Below, one piece after another: positions 1 through 7,603 of a stretch of DNA of 10,147 nucleotides. A program made the position numbers and the translations under genes. Source of the stretch: a gamma proteobacterium symbiont of Bathyaustriella thionipta (GTDB lineage: Bacteria; Pseudomonadota; Gammaproteobacteria; Chromatiales; Chromatiaceae); NCBI GenBank assembly GCA_025656895.1, contig JAHXHF010000106.1, positions 1 through 10,147 of the forward strand, written 5' to 3'. Each line of letters begins with the position of its first letter. Within the stretch, counting starts at the first letter, position 1. The notes beneath the pieces were generated by a model, which saw nothing but the letters and a program-made list of their open reading frames with translations, did no database searches and had not been told where the DNA came from.

Positions 1-121
1 GATCCCAAGGCTTGCTTATGTTGCACTACGTACACCTCCAATGCCTCAGCGGTTGTTGAGCATGGCTGAGCCATGGGGGTAATCAGGTAAGTTTATTTTC
101 CATAAAGGTTAAGTTGGCCTT
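1..121. other. Unassigned stretch downstream of rodA
   Basis: No gene can be assigned here. On the minus strand a frame is open from an ATG at 72-74 to the window edge (24 codons, no stop), and a GTG at 24-26 in that frame has a GGAGG (complement of 35-39) eight bases upstream. It could therefore be the start of the next gene after rodA. On the plus strand another frame is open from position 2 to a TAA at 80-82, so it could equally be the tail of a convergent gene. The peptides match nothing I recognise, and I cannot choose between these readings. No terminator with a T-run is visible behind the rodA stop. Confidence 0.3.
61..75. repeat. Short perfect inverted repeat (stem-loop)
   Basis: CATGGC and GCCATG flank a 3-base centre, giving a 6-bp stem with a tight loop. 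CTCAGC at 45-50 also pairs with GCTGAG at 65-70, so two alternative stems compete. It lies about 47 bases beyond the rodA stop. No T-run follows on either strand, so it is not a standard intrinsic terminator. Its role is unknown. Confidence 0.4.
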
Positions 122-1267
122 CTATGTCGGCAATAATTTTCTGTGTGTATAGACCGACATGAGAATACCGAAACCGGCCATCAGGGTCACCAGTGAAGTT
201 CCGCCATAGCTGATGAGTGGCAAAGGCACGCCCACAACCGGCAGCAGACCACTGACCATGCCGGTATTCACCAGTACATAGACAAAAAAGGTCATAATCA
301 ATGCGCCAGCCAGCAAACGCCCGTAGGTGCTTTGTCCCTGGGTGGCCAGATAAAGCCCGCGTATAATAATAAACGCGTACAGGCTCAGCAGCAGCGAAAC
401 ACCTAACAGGCCGAATTCTTCCGAGATGACCGCATAGATGAAATCGGTAGAACGCTCCGGCAGAAATTCAAGGTGAGACTGGGTGCCGAACAGCCAGCCC
501 TTGCCGTACAGTCCACCTGAGCCGATGGCGATTTTAGACTGGATGATGTGATAGCCATGCCCCAGTGGATCACTTTCCGGATTAAGAAAAGTCAGAACCC
601 GTTGGCGCTGATAATCGTGCATAAAATACCACAGCGGGTAAGCCATAGCGGCGGCCATCCCGATGGCTCCCATGATCAGACGCCAACTGATGCCGGCCAG
701 AAACAGCACCAGCAGGCCGGCACTGGCTACCAGCAGACTGGTTCCCAGATCCGGTTGGCGGGCAATCAGAAATGCCGGTATGGCGATAATCAGCATGGCT
801 CCCAGCAGGTGACGGAAGCGCGGTGGCAGGGTGCGTTCCGAGATGAACCAGGCCACCATCATGGGTACGGCCAGCTTCATCATTTCGGACGGCTGAAAAC
901 GAAAGACGCCTAAATCAAGCCAGCGTTGCGCGCCTTTTCCAACGTGTCCGAAAACCAGAACCGCAATCAGCAACAGCAGGCCGATACTGTAAATGGCCGG
1001 TGTCCAGCGGCGCATTATGGCAGGAGGAATTTGTGCGATTACCAGCATGACAATATAGGCGGCTCCCAGCCGGAGCAATTGCCGGTAGATGGCTGCCCAG
1101 TGCTGGTCGGCGGCGCTATAAAGCACAATCAATCCGAACAGGCACAACAAGATCAGGCTGGACAGTAAAGTAAGGTCCAGGTGCAGGCGAGCCAGCAGGC
1201 CGGGATGTTTGACCGGGTTGGATTCCGACAAGCCGCTGGGGGAATAAGTACCGGAATATAAACTCAT
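122..1267 (-). CDS. rodA: RodA, peptidoglycan glycosyltransferase (SEDS family)
   Basis: Polytopic inner-membrane enzyme that polymerises lipid II into glycan strands for lateral wall growth, working with PBP2. The 381-residue product has about ten hydrophobic segments after a hydrophilic N-terminus of about 30 residues. Family motifs are present: RFQPSEMMKLA (123-133), ARQPDLGTS (169-177), GYHIIQSKIAIGSGG (238-252), GKGWLFGTQS (255-264) and PERSTDFIYAVISEE (270-284). The Asp at 275 in that last motif matches the catalytic Asp of RodA (262 in E. coli). The SEDS signature lies at 334-357 and ends in PLPLISYGGTS. The length is normal (E. coli has 370). The ATG overlaps the mrdA stop as ATGA, so translation is probably coupled to PBP2. 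It is the last recognisable gene of the operon. The assignment is very secure: the PBP2 neighbour separates it from the related FtsW. Confidence 0.97.
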   Translation of the reverse strand: MSLYSGTYSPSGLSESNPVKHPGLLARLHLDLTLLSSLILLCLFGLIVLYSAADQHWAAIYRQLLRLGAAYIVMLVIAQIPPAIMRRWTPAIYSIGLLLLIAVLVFGHVGKGAQRWLDLGVFRFQPSEMMKLAVPMMVAWFISERTLPPRFRHLLGAMLIIAIPAFLIARQPDLGTSLLVASAGLLVLFLAGISWRLIMGAIGMAAAMAYPLWYFMHDYQRQRVLTFLNPESDPLGHGYHIIQSKIAIGSGGLYGKGWLFGTQSHLEFLPERSTDFIYAVISEEFGLLGVSLLLSLYAFIIIRGLYLATQGQSTYGRLLAGALIMTFFVYVLVNTGMVSGLLPVVGVPLPLISYGGTSLVTLMAGFGILMSVYTHRKLLPT

Positions 1268-3120
1268 CGTGCCGGCTCCTGCTTCGTGTTGTCCAGTAGA
1301 TAGGCATCCATCATGGCTTTAGCCACAGGCGCCGCCACTGAACCACCGTGACCACCGTTTTCAACAATCACAGCCACCGCAATTTGCGGGTTTTCAACCG
1401 GTGCAAAGGCCATAAACAAGGCGTGGTCGCGGTTTTTTTTACTGATTTTGTCTGCATCATATTTTGCATCCTGAGCCACCGTAAAGACTTGTGCGGTACC
1501 TGTTTTTCCGGCAATACGATAATGTTCGTTACGAATGCGCCGGGCGGTTCCACGGCTGCCTTCCACCACGTTGCTCATGGCCTGAATGACGGTGTCCCAG
1601 TTTTCATCCTGCTTGCGCTCAATTTGGGTGGCTCTGGGGGTCGGGGGGGCAATGGTTTTTCCTTCCGGTGTAATTATATCGGCTACCAGCCGGGGCACGT
1701 GGTGCTTGCCGCGAGCTGCCAGGGTTGCGGTTGCACTGGCCAGTTGTAATGCGGTTACGGTGAAATAACCCTGGCCTATGCCCATGATGAGGGTTTCTCC
1801 CGGATACCAGACCGTTTTAAGTCGTTTTTTCTTCCATTCGCGTGAAGGCAGTATGGCATGTTGTTCACCCGGCAGATCAACTCCGGTTTTTTTCCCAAAA
1901 CCAAATTGAGCCATAAAGTCATGCATGACATCAATACCCAGTGAATGCGCCAGGGTGTAGAAATAAACATCACAGGATTGTTCAATCGCCTTGTTCAAAT
2001 CGGTATAGCCATGCCCGGCTTTCTTCCAGTCACGATATTTGTGGCTGTGCCACGGCAGGCGGTAAAAGCCCGGGCAAAAGGTTGTTTCCGAGGCCAGACG
2101 GGTATGGGTTTCCAGCCCGGCCAGTCCAAAAAAAGGCTTGACCGTGGAGCCGGGCGGATAAGTACCCCTAAGCGCGCGATTAAACAGCGGTTTGTCAGGA
2201 GAGTCTTTTAGTGCGGTGTAAGCCTTGCTGCTGATGCCTTCAACAAACAGATTGGGATCCATGCCGGGTTTGCTGACCAGGGCCAGAATACCGCCGGTTT
2301 GCGGGTTGATGGCTACCGCAGCACCGTTGTAATCTCCCAGTGCATCATAGGCGGCGCGTTGCAGACGAATATCCAGATTCAGCCTCAGGTTCGCTCCACG
2401 GGTGGCGGGAGATTGATCCAGCACCCGTAATTTTCGTCCACCGACATTCACTTCTATCTGTTGCAGACCGACCCGCCCATGCAGGATTTCTTCATAGGAT
2501 TTTTCGATACCGTTTTTACCGATAAAGCTGGTGCCGGCATATTCGGAAGGATCGATTTTGCTTAATTCTTTTTCATTGATACGCCCCACGTAGCCCAAAA
2601 CATGGGCGGTCAGTTCACCTAATGGATATTTTCTTAACAGAGCCGCTTTGACGCGTACTTCAGGAAATTCATGGCTGTTAATGGCAATGCGTGCGATTTC
2701 TTCATCACTGAGATGCAGGCGTAGTGGAATGCCTTCAAAACGCCGTCGTCGTTTGCGCAATTTGTTATAACGTTCAATATCCGTTTCACGGATGTCAATC
2801 AGCTCACGCAAGCGCGCCACTGTGTCATCAAAGTTGTGCAGTTTTTCGGGGAACAGTTCCAGTGTGTAGGTGGGCTGATTATCGGCCAGCAATACCCCGT
2901 TGGCATCATAAATCAGACCCCGGGTCGGTGCTAATGGCAGCACTTTTACCCGATTATCACGAGAGCGGGTCTGGTAATGATCGTGCATGAGTATTTGCAG
3001 ATAAAACATGCGCCCGGCCACTACCAGCAGCAACACAATAACCAGCAGGCCGGATTGAATGGCGCGCAGCCCGAACAGGCGTTTTTCCTGACGGAAGTCT
3101 TTGAAATCAAGCTGACTCAT
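1264..3120 (-). CDS. mrdA: Penicillin-binding protein 2 (peptidoglycan DD-transpeptidase)
   Basis: Class B penicillin-binding protein of the elongasome, which cross-links the glycan strands made by RodA in the periplasm. The 618 residues comprise a short cytoplasmic N-terminus, one membrane anchor (about 20-42), the dimerisation/pedestal domain (about 60-230, containing PTRGLIYDANG at 65-75) and the transpeptidase domain (about 265-605). The three active-site motifs are intact: STVK (325-328) with the acylated Ser325, SCD (382-384) in the SxN position, and KTG (539-541). The length fits the family (E. coli PBP2 has 633 residues, with Ser330). It lies 60 bases after mreD, and its TGA overlaps the rodA ATG by 4 bases. 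The Shine-Dalgarno sequence is weak (a GCGGG stretch just upstream of the ATG). It is a target of mecillinam-type beta-lactams in the family. No defects are seen. Confidence 0.97.
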   Translation of the reverse strand: MSQLDFKDFRQEKRLFGLRAIQSGLLVIVLLLVVAGRMFYLQILMHDHYQTRSRDNRVKVLPLAPTRGLIYDANGVLLADNQPTYTLELFPEKLHNFDDTVARLRELIDIRETDIERYNKLRKRRRRFEGIPLRLHLSDEEIARIAINSHEFPEVRVKAALLRKYPLGELTAHVLGYVGRINEKELSKIDPSEYAGTSFIGKNGIEKSYEEILHGRVGLQQIEVNVGGRKLRVLDQSPATRGANLRLNLDIRLQRAAYDALGDYNGAAVAINPQTGGILALVSKPGMDPNLFVEGISSKAYTALKDSPDKPLFNRALRGTYPPGSTVKPFFGLAGLETHTRLASETTFCPGFYRLPWHSHKYRDWKKAGHGYTDLNKAIEQSCDVYFYTLAHSLGIDVMHDFMAQFGFGKKTGVDLPGEQHAILPSREWKKKRLKTVWYPGETLIMGIGQGYFTVTALQLASATATLAARGKHHVPRLVADIITPEGKTIAPPTPRATQIERKQDENWDTVIQAMSNVVEGSRGTARRIRNEHYRIAGKTGTAQVFTVAQDAKYDADKISKKNRDHALFMAFAPVENPQIAVAVIVENGGHGGSVAAPVAKAMMDAYLLDNTKQEPAR

Positions 3121-3180
3121 CGTACCCGCTGACTGTTTTGCATCATTTCAGTATGGGGCTCCAAAGGCTGGCAAGCCGTT

Positions 3181-3660
3181 TTATTGCACATGAAAGCGGC
3201 GGCGAATATCACGCAGAACAATAAACATCCATGGCCATAACAGCATGCCGACAAAGGCGGGTACCCAGTAATTCAGGCCTTTTGGAGACTGGCCGATGAC
3301 GCCCAGTGTCCAGAATTGCAGTAATTGATCGAGCAGCAACATTAGCAATACCAGCATGGATTGCTGCCACAGGGGAAATACCCGTATGCGTTTATGCAGG
3401 CGGTTGGCAATAAAGGCCACAAAAATCATGCCCAGTGCGTGTTGCCCCAATAAAGTGCCGGTCAGCACATCCTGAATAATGCCTAGCAGCCAGGCGTAAC
3501 CCACGCCCACGCGTTGGGGTGCGGCAATAGACCAGTAAATGAGCACCAGCACACTCCATTGCGGCCGCACAAAGCGTGCCCACTCCGGCAAGGGGATCAA
3601 TTCCAGTAATAACGCGGCCAGAAAGCTGGCTGCAATAATCCATCCACCGTGTGATTTCAT
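3181..3660 (-). CDS. mreD: Rod shape-determining protein MreD
   Basis: Small integral membrane protein of the elongasome that binds MreC. At 159 residues it is close to E. coli MreD (162). Hydrophobic segments are visible at about 6-24, 33-48, 53-72, 74-86, 100-125 and 133-149, consistent with the five or six membrane spans of the family. The motifs YAWLLGIIQDVLTGTLLG (55-72) and QHALG just after it are typical, and the C-terminus is basic (RDIRRRF). The start ATG overlaps the mreC stop as ATGA, which suggests translational coupling. MreD is poorly conserved in sequence, so the call rests on motif, size, hydrophobicity and its position between mreC and mrdA. Taken together these make it firm. 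Confidence 0.95.
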   Translation of the reverse strand: MKSHGGWIIAASFLAALLLELIPLPEWARFVRPQWSVLVLIYWSIAAPQRVGVGYAWLLGIIQDVLTGTLLGQHALGMIFVAFIANRLHKRIRVFPLWQQSMLVLLMLLLDQLLQFWTLGVIGQSPKGLNYWVPAFVGMLLWPWMFIVLRDIRRRFHVQ

Positions 3661-4550
3661 AGTGGACTCATATCATTGTCGGCCGCATCGTTATCAGCTT
3701 GTGTAAGGCTGGCTGCGGTGATTGACTGGTTGTCACGCGGAATGACCAGTAATAATTCCCGCGCCCGTTCCAGGTGTGCGCTGGGGCGTGCATAGACACT
3801 TAAAAAGGGCGCGCCCGCCGGCTTTTCTATGCGGCTGACCTGGCCGACCGGGTAGCCCGCAGGAAAGCGTCCGCCAAGGCCGGAGGTGACCAACAGGTCG
3901 CCCACTTCAATATCAGAATTAAGCGGCAGATTATGCAGTTGCAATTGATCCAGCTGGCCGGTGCCGCTGGCTATTCCGCGCAGGCCGCTGCGATTAACCT
4001 GTACCGGCAGTGCGTGGCTGGCATCGGTAATCATGAGTACTGTTGCGCTGATAGGGCTGACCTGAATGACCTGCCCCATAACCGCGTTGGCATCCAGCAC
4101 CGCCTGGCCTTTATAAACACCATCACCGGAACCTTTGTTGATGACCGCCTGATGTTTGAAAGGGTCCAGATCAATAGCAATCAATTCGGCAATCAGAATT
4201 TGATCATGCAACTTGCCGGATGAGCCGAGTAAATCACGCAAACGTAAATTTTCAGCTTCCAGCGCGGCGGTTTTTTGCAGGCGTGCGGAAAGCAACAGGT
4301 TTTTACGCCTGAGGTCGGCATTGCGTTGCTGCAGATCGTCGGCACTTTGCAAACTACCGGATAGCTGGCTGAAAATTTCAACCGGCAGAGCGGCCAGGTA
4401 ATGCACAGGGGCGGCTATATTGGCAAGGAAAGTGCGTACTTTGGCAAACTGGTCAAAACGGTGATCAACGGTCATCAGCGCGACAGAAAGCAAAACCGCC
4501 AGTATTAATCTGGCGGTTACTGAAGGGCCGTGAGAGAAAATCGGGTTAAT
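3657..4550 (-). CDS. mreC: Rod shape-determining protein MreC, apparent ATT start
   Basis: Bitopic membrane protein that links the MreB filament to PBP2 and RodA and activates them from the periplasm. Starting at ATT (4548-4550) the product has 297 residues: a short cytoplasmic tail with PIFSHGPS, a membrane helix (about 12-28), a coiled coil (about 60-108, including AALEAENLRLRDLLG) and the periplasmic beta-barrel domains (about 115-270, including GDGVYKGQAVLDANAVMGQV and GDLLVTSGLGGRFPAGYPVG). The first conventional start in frame is a TTG at 4491-4493, which would cut the membrane helix in half and drop the family-typical N-terminus. The ATT lies 2 bases after the mreB stop, with AGGA 6 bases upstream, so I chose it. 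The 3' end overlaps mreD by 4 bases. The product call is secure; the start codon is inferred. Confidence 0.9.
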   Translation of the reverse strand: MNPIFSHGPSVTARLILAVLLSVALMTVDHRFDQFAKVRTFLANIAAPVHYLAALPVEIFSQLSGSLQSADDLQQRNADLRRKNLLLSARLQKTAALEAENLRLRDLLGSSGKLHDQILIAELIAIDLDPFKHQAVINKGSGDGVYKGQAVLDANAVMGQVIQVSPISATVLMITDASHALPVQVNRSGLRGIASGTGQLDQLQLHNLPLNSDIEVGDLLVTSGLGGRFPAGYPVGQVSRIEKPAGAPFLSVYARPSAHLERARELLLVIPRDNQSITAASLTQADNDAADNDMSPL

Positions 4551-4552
4551 GG

Positions 4553-5605
4553 CTATTCCTGACTGAGAAAATGACCGCCGCGTTCATCCATCAGTTCCAG
4601 GGCGAGACCACCACCACGCGCCACGCAGGTAAGCGGGTCTTCCGCCACAATGACGGGCAGACCGGTTTCTTCTTCCAGCAAGCGATCCAGATCACGCAGC
4701 AAAGCGCCACCACCGGTCAGCACAATACCTCTTTCGGCTACATCCGATCCCAGTTCGGGCGGAGTTTGTTCCAGTGCGGTTTTGACTGCGCTGATGATAC
4801 CGGACAGTGGTTCCTGCAAGGCTTCCAGAATCTCGTTGCTGTTGAGTGAAAAACTGCGAGGAATACCTTCGGCTAGATTGCGCCCTTTGACTTCAATCTC
4901 CAGCATTTCGGTGCCCGGATAGGCGCTACCGATTTCGTGTTTGATGCGTTCCGCGGTGGCATCACCAATCAGGGTGCCGTAATTGCGGCGTACATAATTG
5001 ATTATGGCCTCATCAAAGCGATCACCACCGATGCGCACCGAATTGGCGTACACGATGCCGTTCAGCGAGATGATGGCGACTTCCGAAGTACCCCCACCAA
5101 TATCCAGAACCATGGAACCGCGCGGTTCATCCACCGGCAGGCCGGCACCAATGGCAGCCGCCATGGGCTCGTCAATCAGATAGACTTCACGAGCGCCGGC
5201 CCCGTTGGCCGATTCCTTGATGGCGCGTCTCTCAACCTGGGTGGAACCACAGGGTACGCACACCAGCACCCGCGGGCTGGGGCGAATCAGACGCGACTCA
5301 TGCACCTTGTTGATAAAATACTGCAGCATTTTTTCGGTAACGGTGAAATCGGCAATCACACCTTCTTTCATGGGGCGGATAGCGACTATATTGCCGGGGG
5401 TGCGTCCCAGCATCATTTTGGCTTCTTCACCCACGGCAGCTACCGACTTGGAGCCACCGGGTCTGTCCTGGCGAATGGCGACAACCGAAGGTTCATTTAA
5501 CACGATACCCTGGCCCCGGGCATAAATCAGCGTATTGGCTGTTCCCAGGTCAATGGATAAATCATTGGAAAACACGCCGCGTAATCTTTTAGGAAACAGA
5601 AACAT
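4553..5605 (-). CDS. mreB: Rod shape-determining protein MreB (bacterial actin)
   Basis: Cytoplasmic actin homologue that forms membrane-bound ATP-dependent filaments and orients the elongasome. The 350 residues are close to E. coli MreB (347) and align with it almost throughout. The N-terminal amphipathic stretch MFLFPKRLRGVF would bind the membrane. Nucleotide-binding motifs are phosphate-1 DLGTANTLIY (19-28), connect-1 LIDEPMAAAIGAG (143-155), phosphate-2 LDIGGGTSEVAIIS (167-180) and adenosine GIVLTGGGALL (293-303). Also present are RIGGDRFDEAIINYVRRNYG (191-210) and EDPLTCVARGGG (322-333). The ATG is preceded by a GAGAG about 10 bases upstream. It is the first gene of the minus-strand operon, divergent from gatC, and its stop is 2 bases before the proposed mreC start. 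The assignment is certain. Confidence 0.98.
   Translation of the reverse strand: MFLFPKRLRGVFSNDLSIDLGTANTLIYARGQGIVLNEPSVVAIRQDRPGGSKSVAAVGEEAKMMLGRTPGNIVAIRPMKEGVIADFTVTEKMLQYFINKVHESRLIRPSPRVLVCVPCGSTQVERRAIKESANGAGAREVYLIDEPMAAAIGAGLPVDEPRGSMVLDIGGGTSEVAIISLNGIVYANSVRIGGDRFDEAIINYVRRNYGTLIGDATAERIKHEIGSAYPGTEMLEIEVKGRNLAEGIPRSFSLNSNEILEALQEPLSGIISAVKTALEQTPPELGSDVAERGIVLTGGGALLRDLDRLLEEETGLPVIVAEDPLTCVARGGGLALELMDERGGHFLSQE
4557..4560 (-). promoter_or_regulatory. Ribosome binding site deciding the mreC start
   Basis: AGGA, read on the minus strand within the last codons of mreB, lies 6 bases before the ATT at 4548-4550. This spacing is ideal for an ATT start. The alternative TTG at 4491-4493 is preceded by the stretch CTGGCGGTT, which has no good Shine-Dalgarno match at the right distance. 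Confidence 0.5.
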
Positions 5606-5676
5606 GTAAGTTTTTCTCTCGGAATGGAGCTGCCACCGGGGTAGCGGGGCACATAAAAAGGAATTATTAATCTGCT

Positions 5677-5705
5677 AATCTAACAATCGAATCCGCCAGC
5701 GGCAA
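5677..5705 (-). promoter_or_regulatory. Candidate sigma-70 promoter for the mreB operon
   Basis: On the minus strand TTGCCG (complement of 5700-5705) and TAGATT (complement of 5677-5682) are separated by 17 bases, each matching the consensus at 4 of 6 positions. This would give a leader of about 65 bases before the mreB ATG. It is judged by eye only. Other AT-rich sites lie nearby (for example TAATAAT on the minus strand around 5663-5669), so the exact start is uncertain. Confidence 0.35.
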
Positions 5706-5797
5706 GCGCTGTATCGAAAATATGTCGTATGCGGGGATAAATCATACTTGCTGCAAGGCTTTTTTGACAACCGAAGCACTGGGATTGGAGCCCGCCA

Positions 5798-5806
5798 TGT
5801 GATAAT
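5798..5806 (+). promoter_or_regulatory. Candidate extended -10 promoter for gatCAB
   Basis: TGT followed by GATAAT forms an extended -10 element (TGn plus 5 of 6 consensus bases). It would start transcription about 25 bases before the gatC ATG. No good -35 lies 16-18 bases upstream; a perfect TTGACA at 5764-5769 is 31 bases away, too far to serve this -10. The strong extended -10 may make up for the poor -35. Confidence 0.35.
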
Positions 5807-5838
5807 GTTTCGCTTTTGCCTGAAGTGGAAAAGTAAAT

Positions 5839-6126
5839 ATGTCGCTGAAAACAAGTGATGTGGAAAAAATCGCCCATCTGGCGCAATTGTCTATCAATGA
5901 TGAAGAGGCAGAAGGGCTGCTGGGTGAGTTATCCGGTATTCTGGGTCTGGTCGCGCAGATGGAACAGGTGGACACCACCGGTGTCGAACCCATGGCACAC
6001 CCTCTGCACATGAACCAGCGTTTGCGCGATGATGTGGTAAGTGAAACCGATCAACGCGACAAACTGCTGGCTTTGGCACCCTCCAGTGAAGCGGGTTTGA
6101 TTCTTGTTCCCCAGGTAATTGAGTAA
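5839..6126 (+). CDS. gatC: Asp-tRNA(Asn)/Glu-tRNA(Gln) amidotransferase subunit C
   Basis: Small subunit that wraps around GatA and stabilises the GatCAB complex, the cytoplasmic enzyme converting misacylated Glu-tRNA(Gln) and/or Asp-tRNA(Asn) to the amide form. The 95 residues are the usual length. Typical GatC features are the N-terminal helices (VEKIAHLAQLSINDEEAE, 8-25), the LGELSGILGLVAQMEQVDT segment (28-46), GVEPMAHPL (48-56), the LRDDVV stretch (62-67) and the C-terminal EAGLILVPQVIE (84-95). The ATG has a GGA about 9 bases upstream. First gene of the operon; gatA follows 4 bases after its stop. The call is certain. Confidence 0.97.
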   Translation: MSLKTSDVEKIAHLAQLSINDEEAEGLLGELSGILGLVAQMEQVDTTGVEPMAHPLHMNQRLRDDVVSETDQRDKLLALAPSSEAGLILVPQVIE

Positions 6127-6130
6127 GCAC

Positions 6131-7585
6131 ATGCATCATAAAAGTATCCGACAACATGCCGACAGTCTGCGCCAGGGTGAATATTCCAGCGTGGAACTGA
6201 CCCGCTCTTTCCTGCAGCGCATCAAGCAATATGACGGCCAGCTGAACAGTTTTATTACGGTCAGCGAAGAACAGGCCCTGGCCAGCGCCAAAGCGGCGGA
6301 TGAACGTCTGGCGGCGGGTGATGCGTCTTTGCTGACCGGTATTCCATTCGCGCACAAAGATATTTTTTGTACCGATGGCGTGCGCACCAGTTGCGGTTCA
6401 CGCATGCTGGATAATTTTATCGCGCCTTATAATGCGGCGGTGGTTGATCGTCTGGCTGAAGCCGGCATTGTCAATCTGGGTAAAACCAATATGGATGAGT
6501 TCGCGATGGGCTCATCCAGTGAAACCAGCTTTTATGGCGCGGTGCGCAACCCCTGGAATACTGATTGTGTACCGGGTGGTTCTTCCGGTGGTTCGGCGGC
6601 GGCGGTAGCGGCCGGTCTGGCGGTCGCGGCCAGCGGCACCGATACCGGTGGCTCCATTCGTCAACCAGCAGCCTTGTGCGGTATCAGCGGCCTTAAGCCT
6701 ACTTACGGGCGTGTGTCGCGCTGGGGCATGATTGCTTTTGCCTCCAGCCTGGATCAGGGCGGGCCGATGGCGCGCAGTGCCGAAGACGTTGCCATTCTGT
6801 TGCAGGCCATGGCGGGTTTTGATGCGCGAGACTCCACCAGTGCGCAACGCGATGTGGACGACTATGTCAGCCCGCTGCAGGATTCTTTGCAGGGCTTGAA
6901 AATTGGTCTGCCGAAAGAATATTTCAGTGCGGGTCTGGATGCGCAGTTGCAGGCTTCCATCATGCAGGCGATTGATGAATACAAGCGACTGGGGGCAGAA
7001 ATTGTTGAAATCAGTCTGCCCAACACAGCGCTGGCTGTGCCCACTTATTATGTGGTGGCACCGGCTGAGTGTTCTTCCAATCTGGCACGCTTTGATGGTG
7101 TGCGCTACGGCCATCGCTGTGAAGATCCGGCTGATCTGGAAGATTTGTACAAGCGTTCACGGGCCGAAGGTTTTGGTGATGAAGTAAAACGTCGCATCAT
7201 GATCGGCACCTATGCTTTATCGGCCGGTTATTACGATGCCTATTATCTTAAGGCGCAGCAGATTCGCCACCTGATTTCAGATGATTTCAGGAAAGCCTTT
7301 GAGCAAGTGGATGTGATTATGGGGCCGACCACACCCACCACAACTTTTGGCCTGGGTGAAAAAACCAATGATCCGGTGACCATGTATCTGTCCGATGTGT
7401 ATACCATCGCGGTTAATCTGGCCGGTTTGCCGGCCATGTCGATTCCGGTTGCGCCGGTTGATGGCAAGCCGGTTGGTTTGCAACTGATTGGCAATTATTT
7501 CAATGAGGCGCGTTTATTGAATATCGCGCACGGTTTTCAACAAGTGACAGACTGGCACCAGCAGATGCCAGCTCAGTTCAACTGA
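6131..7585 (+). CDS. gatA: Asp-tRNA(Asn)/Glu-tRNA(Gln) amidotransferase subunit A
   Basis: Glutaminase subunit of GatCAB: hydrolyses glutamine and sends the ammonia to GatB. The 484 residues belong to the amidase-signature family. The Ser-cisSer-Lys triad is intact: Lys76 in AHKD, Ser151 in VPGGSSGGS and Ser175 in DTGGSIRQPA. Also present are NMDEFAMGSSSE (120-131), KPTYGRVSRWGMIAFASSLD and, towards the C-terminus, YKRSRAEGFGDEVKRRIMIG, a region diagnostic of GatA rather than a generic amidase. I chose the ATG at 6131 (GAG 7 bases upstream) because it gives the family-typical N-terminus MHHKSIRQHA. A TTG at 6119 would add four residues and overlap gatC, but an AGG lies only 3 bases before it. 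gatB follows after 18 bases. Confidence 0.97.
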   Translation: MHHKSIRQHADSLRQGEYSSVELTRSFLQRIKQYDGQLNSFITVSEEQALASAKAADERLAAGDASLLTGIPFAHKDIFCTDGVRTSCGSRMLDNFIAPYNAAVVDRLAEAGIVNLGKTNMDEFAMGSSSETSFYGAVRNPWNTDCVPGGSSGGSAAAVAAGLAVAASGTDTGGSIRQPAALCGISGLKPTYGRVSRWGMIAFASSLDQGGPMARSAEDVAILLQAMAGFDARDSTSAQRDVDDYVSPLQDSLQGLKIGLPKEYFSAGLDAQLQASIMQAIDEYKRLGAEIVEISLPNTALAVPTYYVVAPAECSSNLARFDGVRYGHRCEDPADLEDLYKRSRAEGFGDEVKRRIMIGTYALSAGYYDAYYLKAQQIRHLISDDFRKAFEQVDVIMGPTTPTTTFGLGEKTNDPVTMYLSDVYTIAVNLAGLPAMSIPVAPVDGKPVGLQLIGNYFNEARLLNIAHGFQQVTDWHQQMPAQFN

Positions 7586-7603
7586 TCGGGTCGGAGCAAT
7601 TAC

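Noticed and set aside
5169..5177. LIDEP in place of the LIEEP of E. coli MreB, as a possible active-site change
   Set aside because: The Asp is a conservative replacement at the first acidic position and the following Glu of the connect-1 motif is kept, so no functional change is implied.
4937..5500. A 187-codon plus-strand open frame across mreB
   Set aside because: It is antisense to the strongly conserved mreB, has a His/Gly/Ala/Thr-rich composition typical of a shadow frame, and matches no family.
5748..5768. CTTG/CAAG stem followed by TTTTTT as an intrinsic terminator on the plus strand
   Set aside because: The stem has only four pairs and no plus-strand gene lies upstream to be terminated; it is probably chance.
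5742..6011. Minus-strand frame of 89 codons spanning the gatC start
   Set aside because: It overlaps gatC and the divergent promoter region, has a Ser-rich low-pattern product, and no ribosome binding site of note.
6512..7114. A 200-codon minus-strand open frame inside gatA
   Set aside because: gatA is conserved over this whole stretch with its catalytic residues; the antisense product is rich in His, Arg and Thr without any domain pattern.
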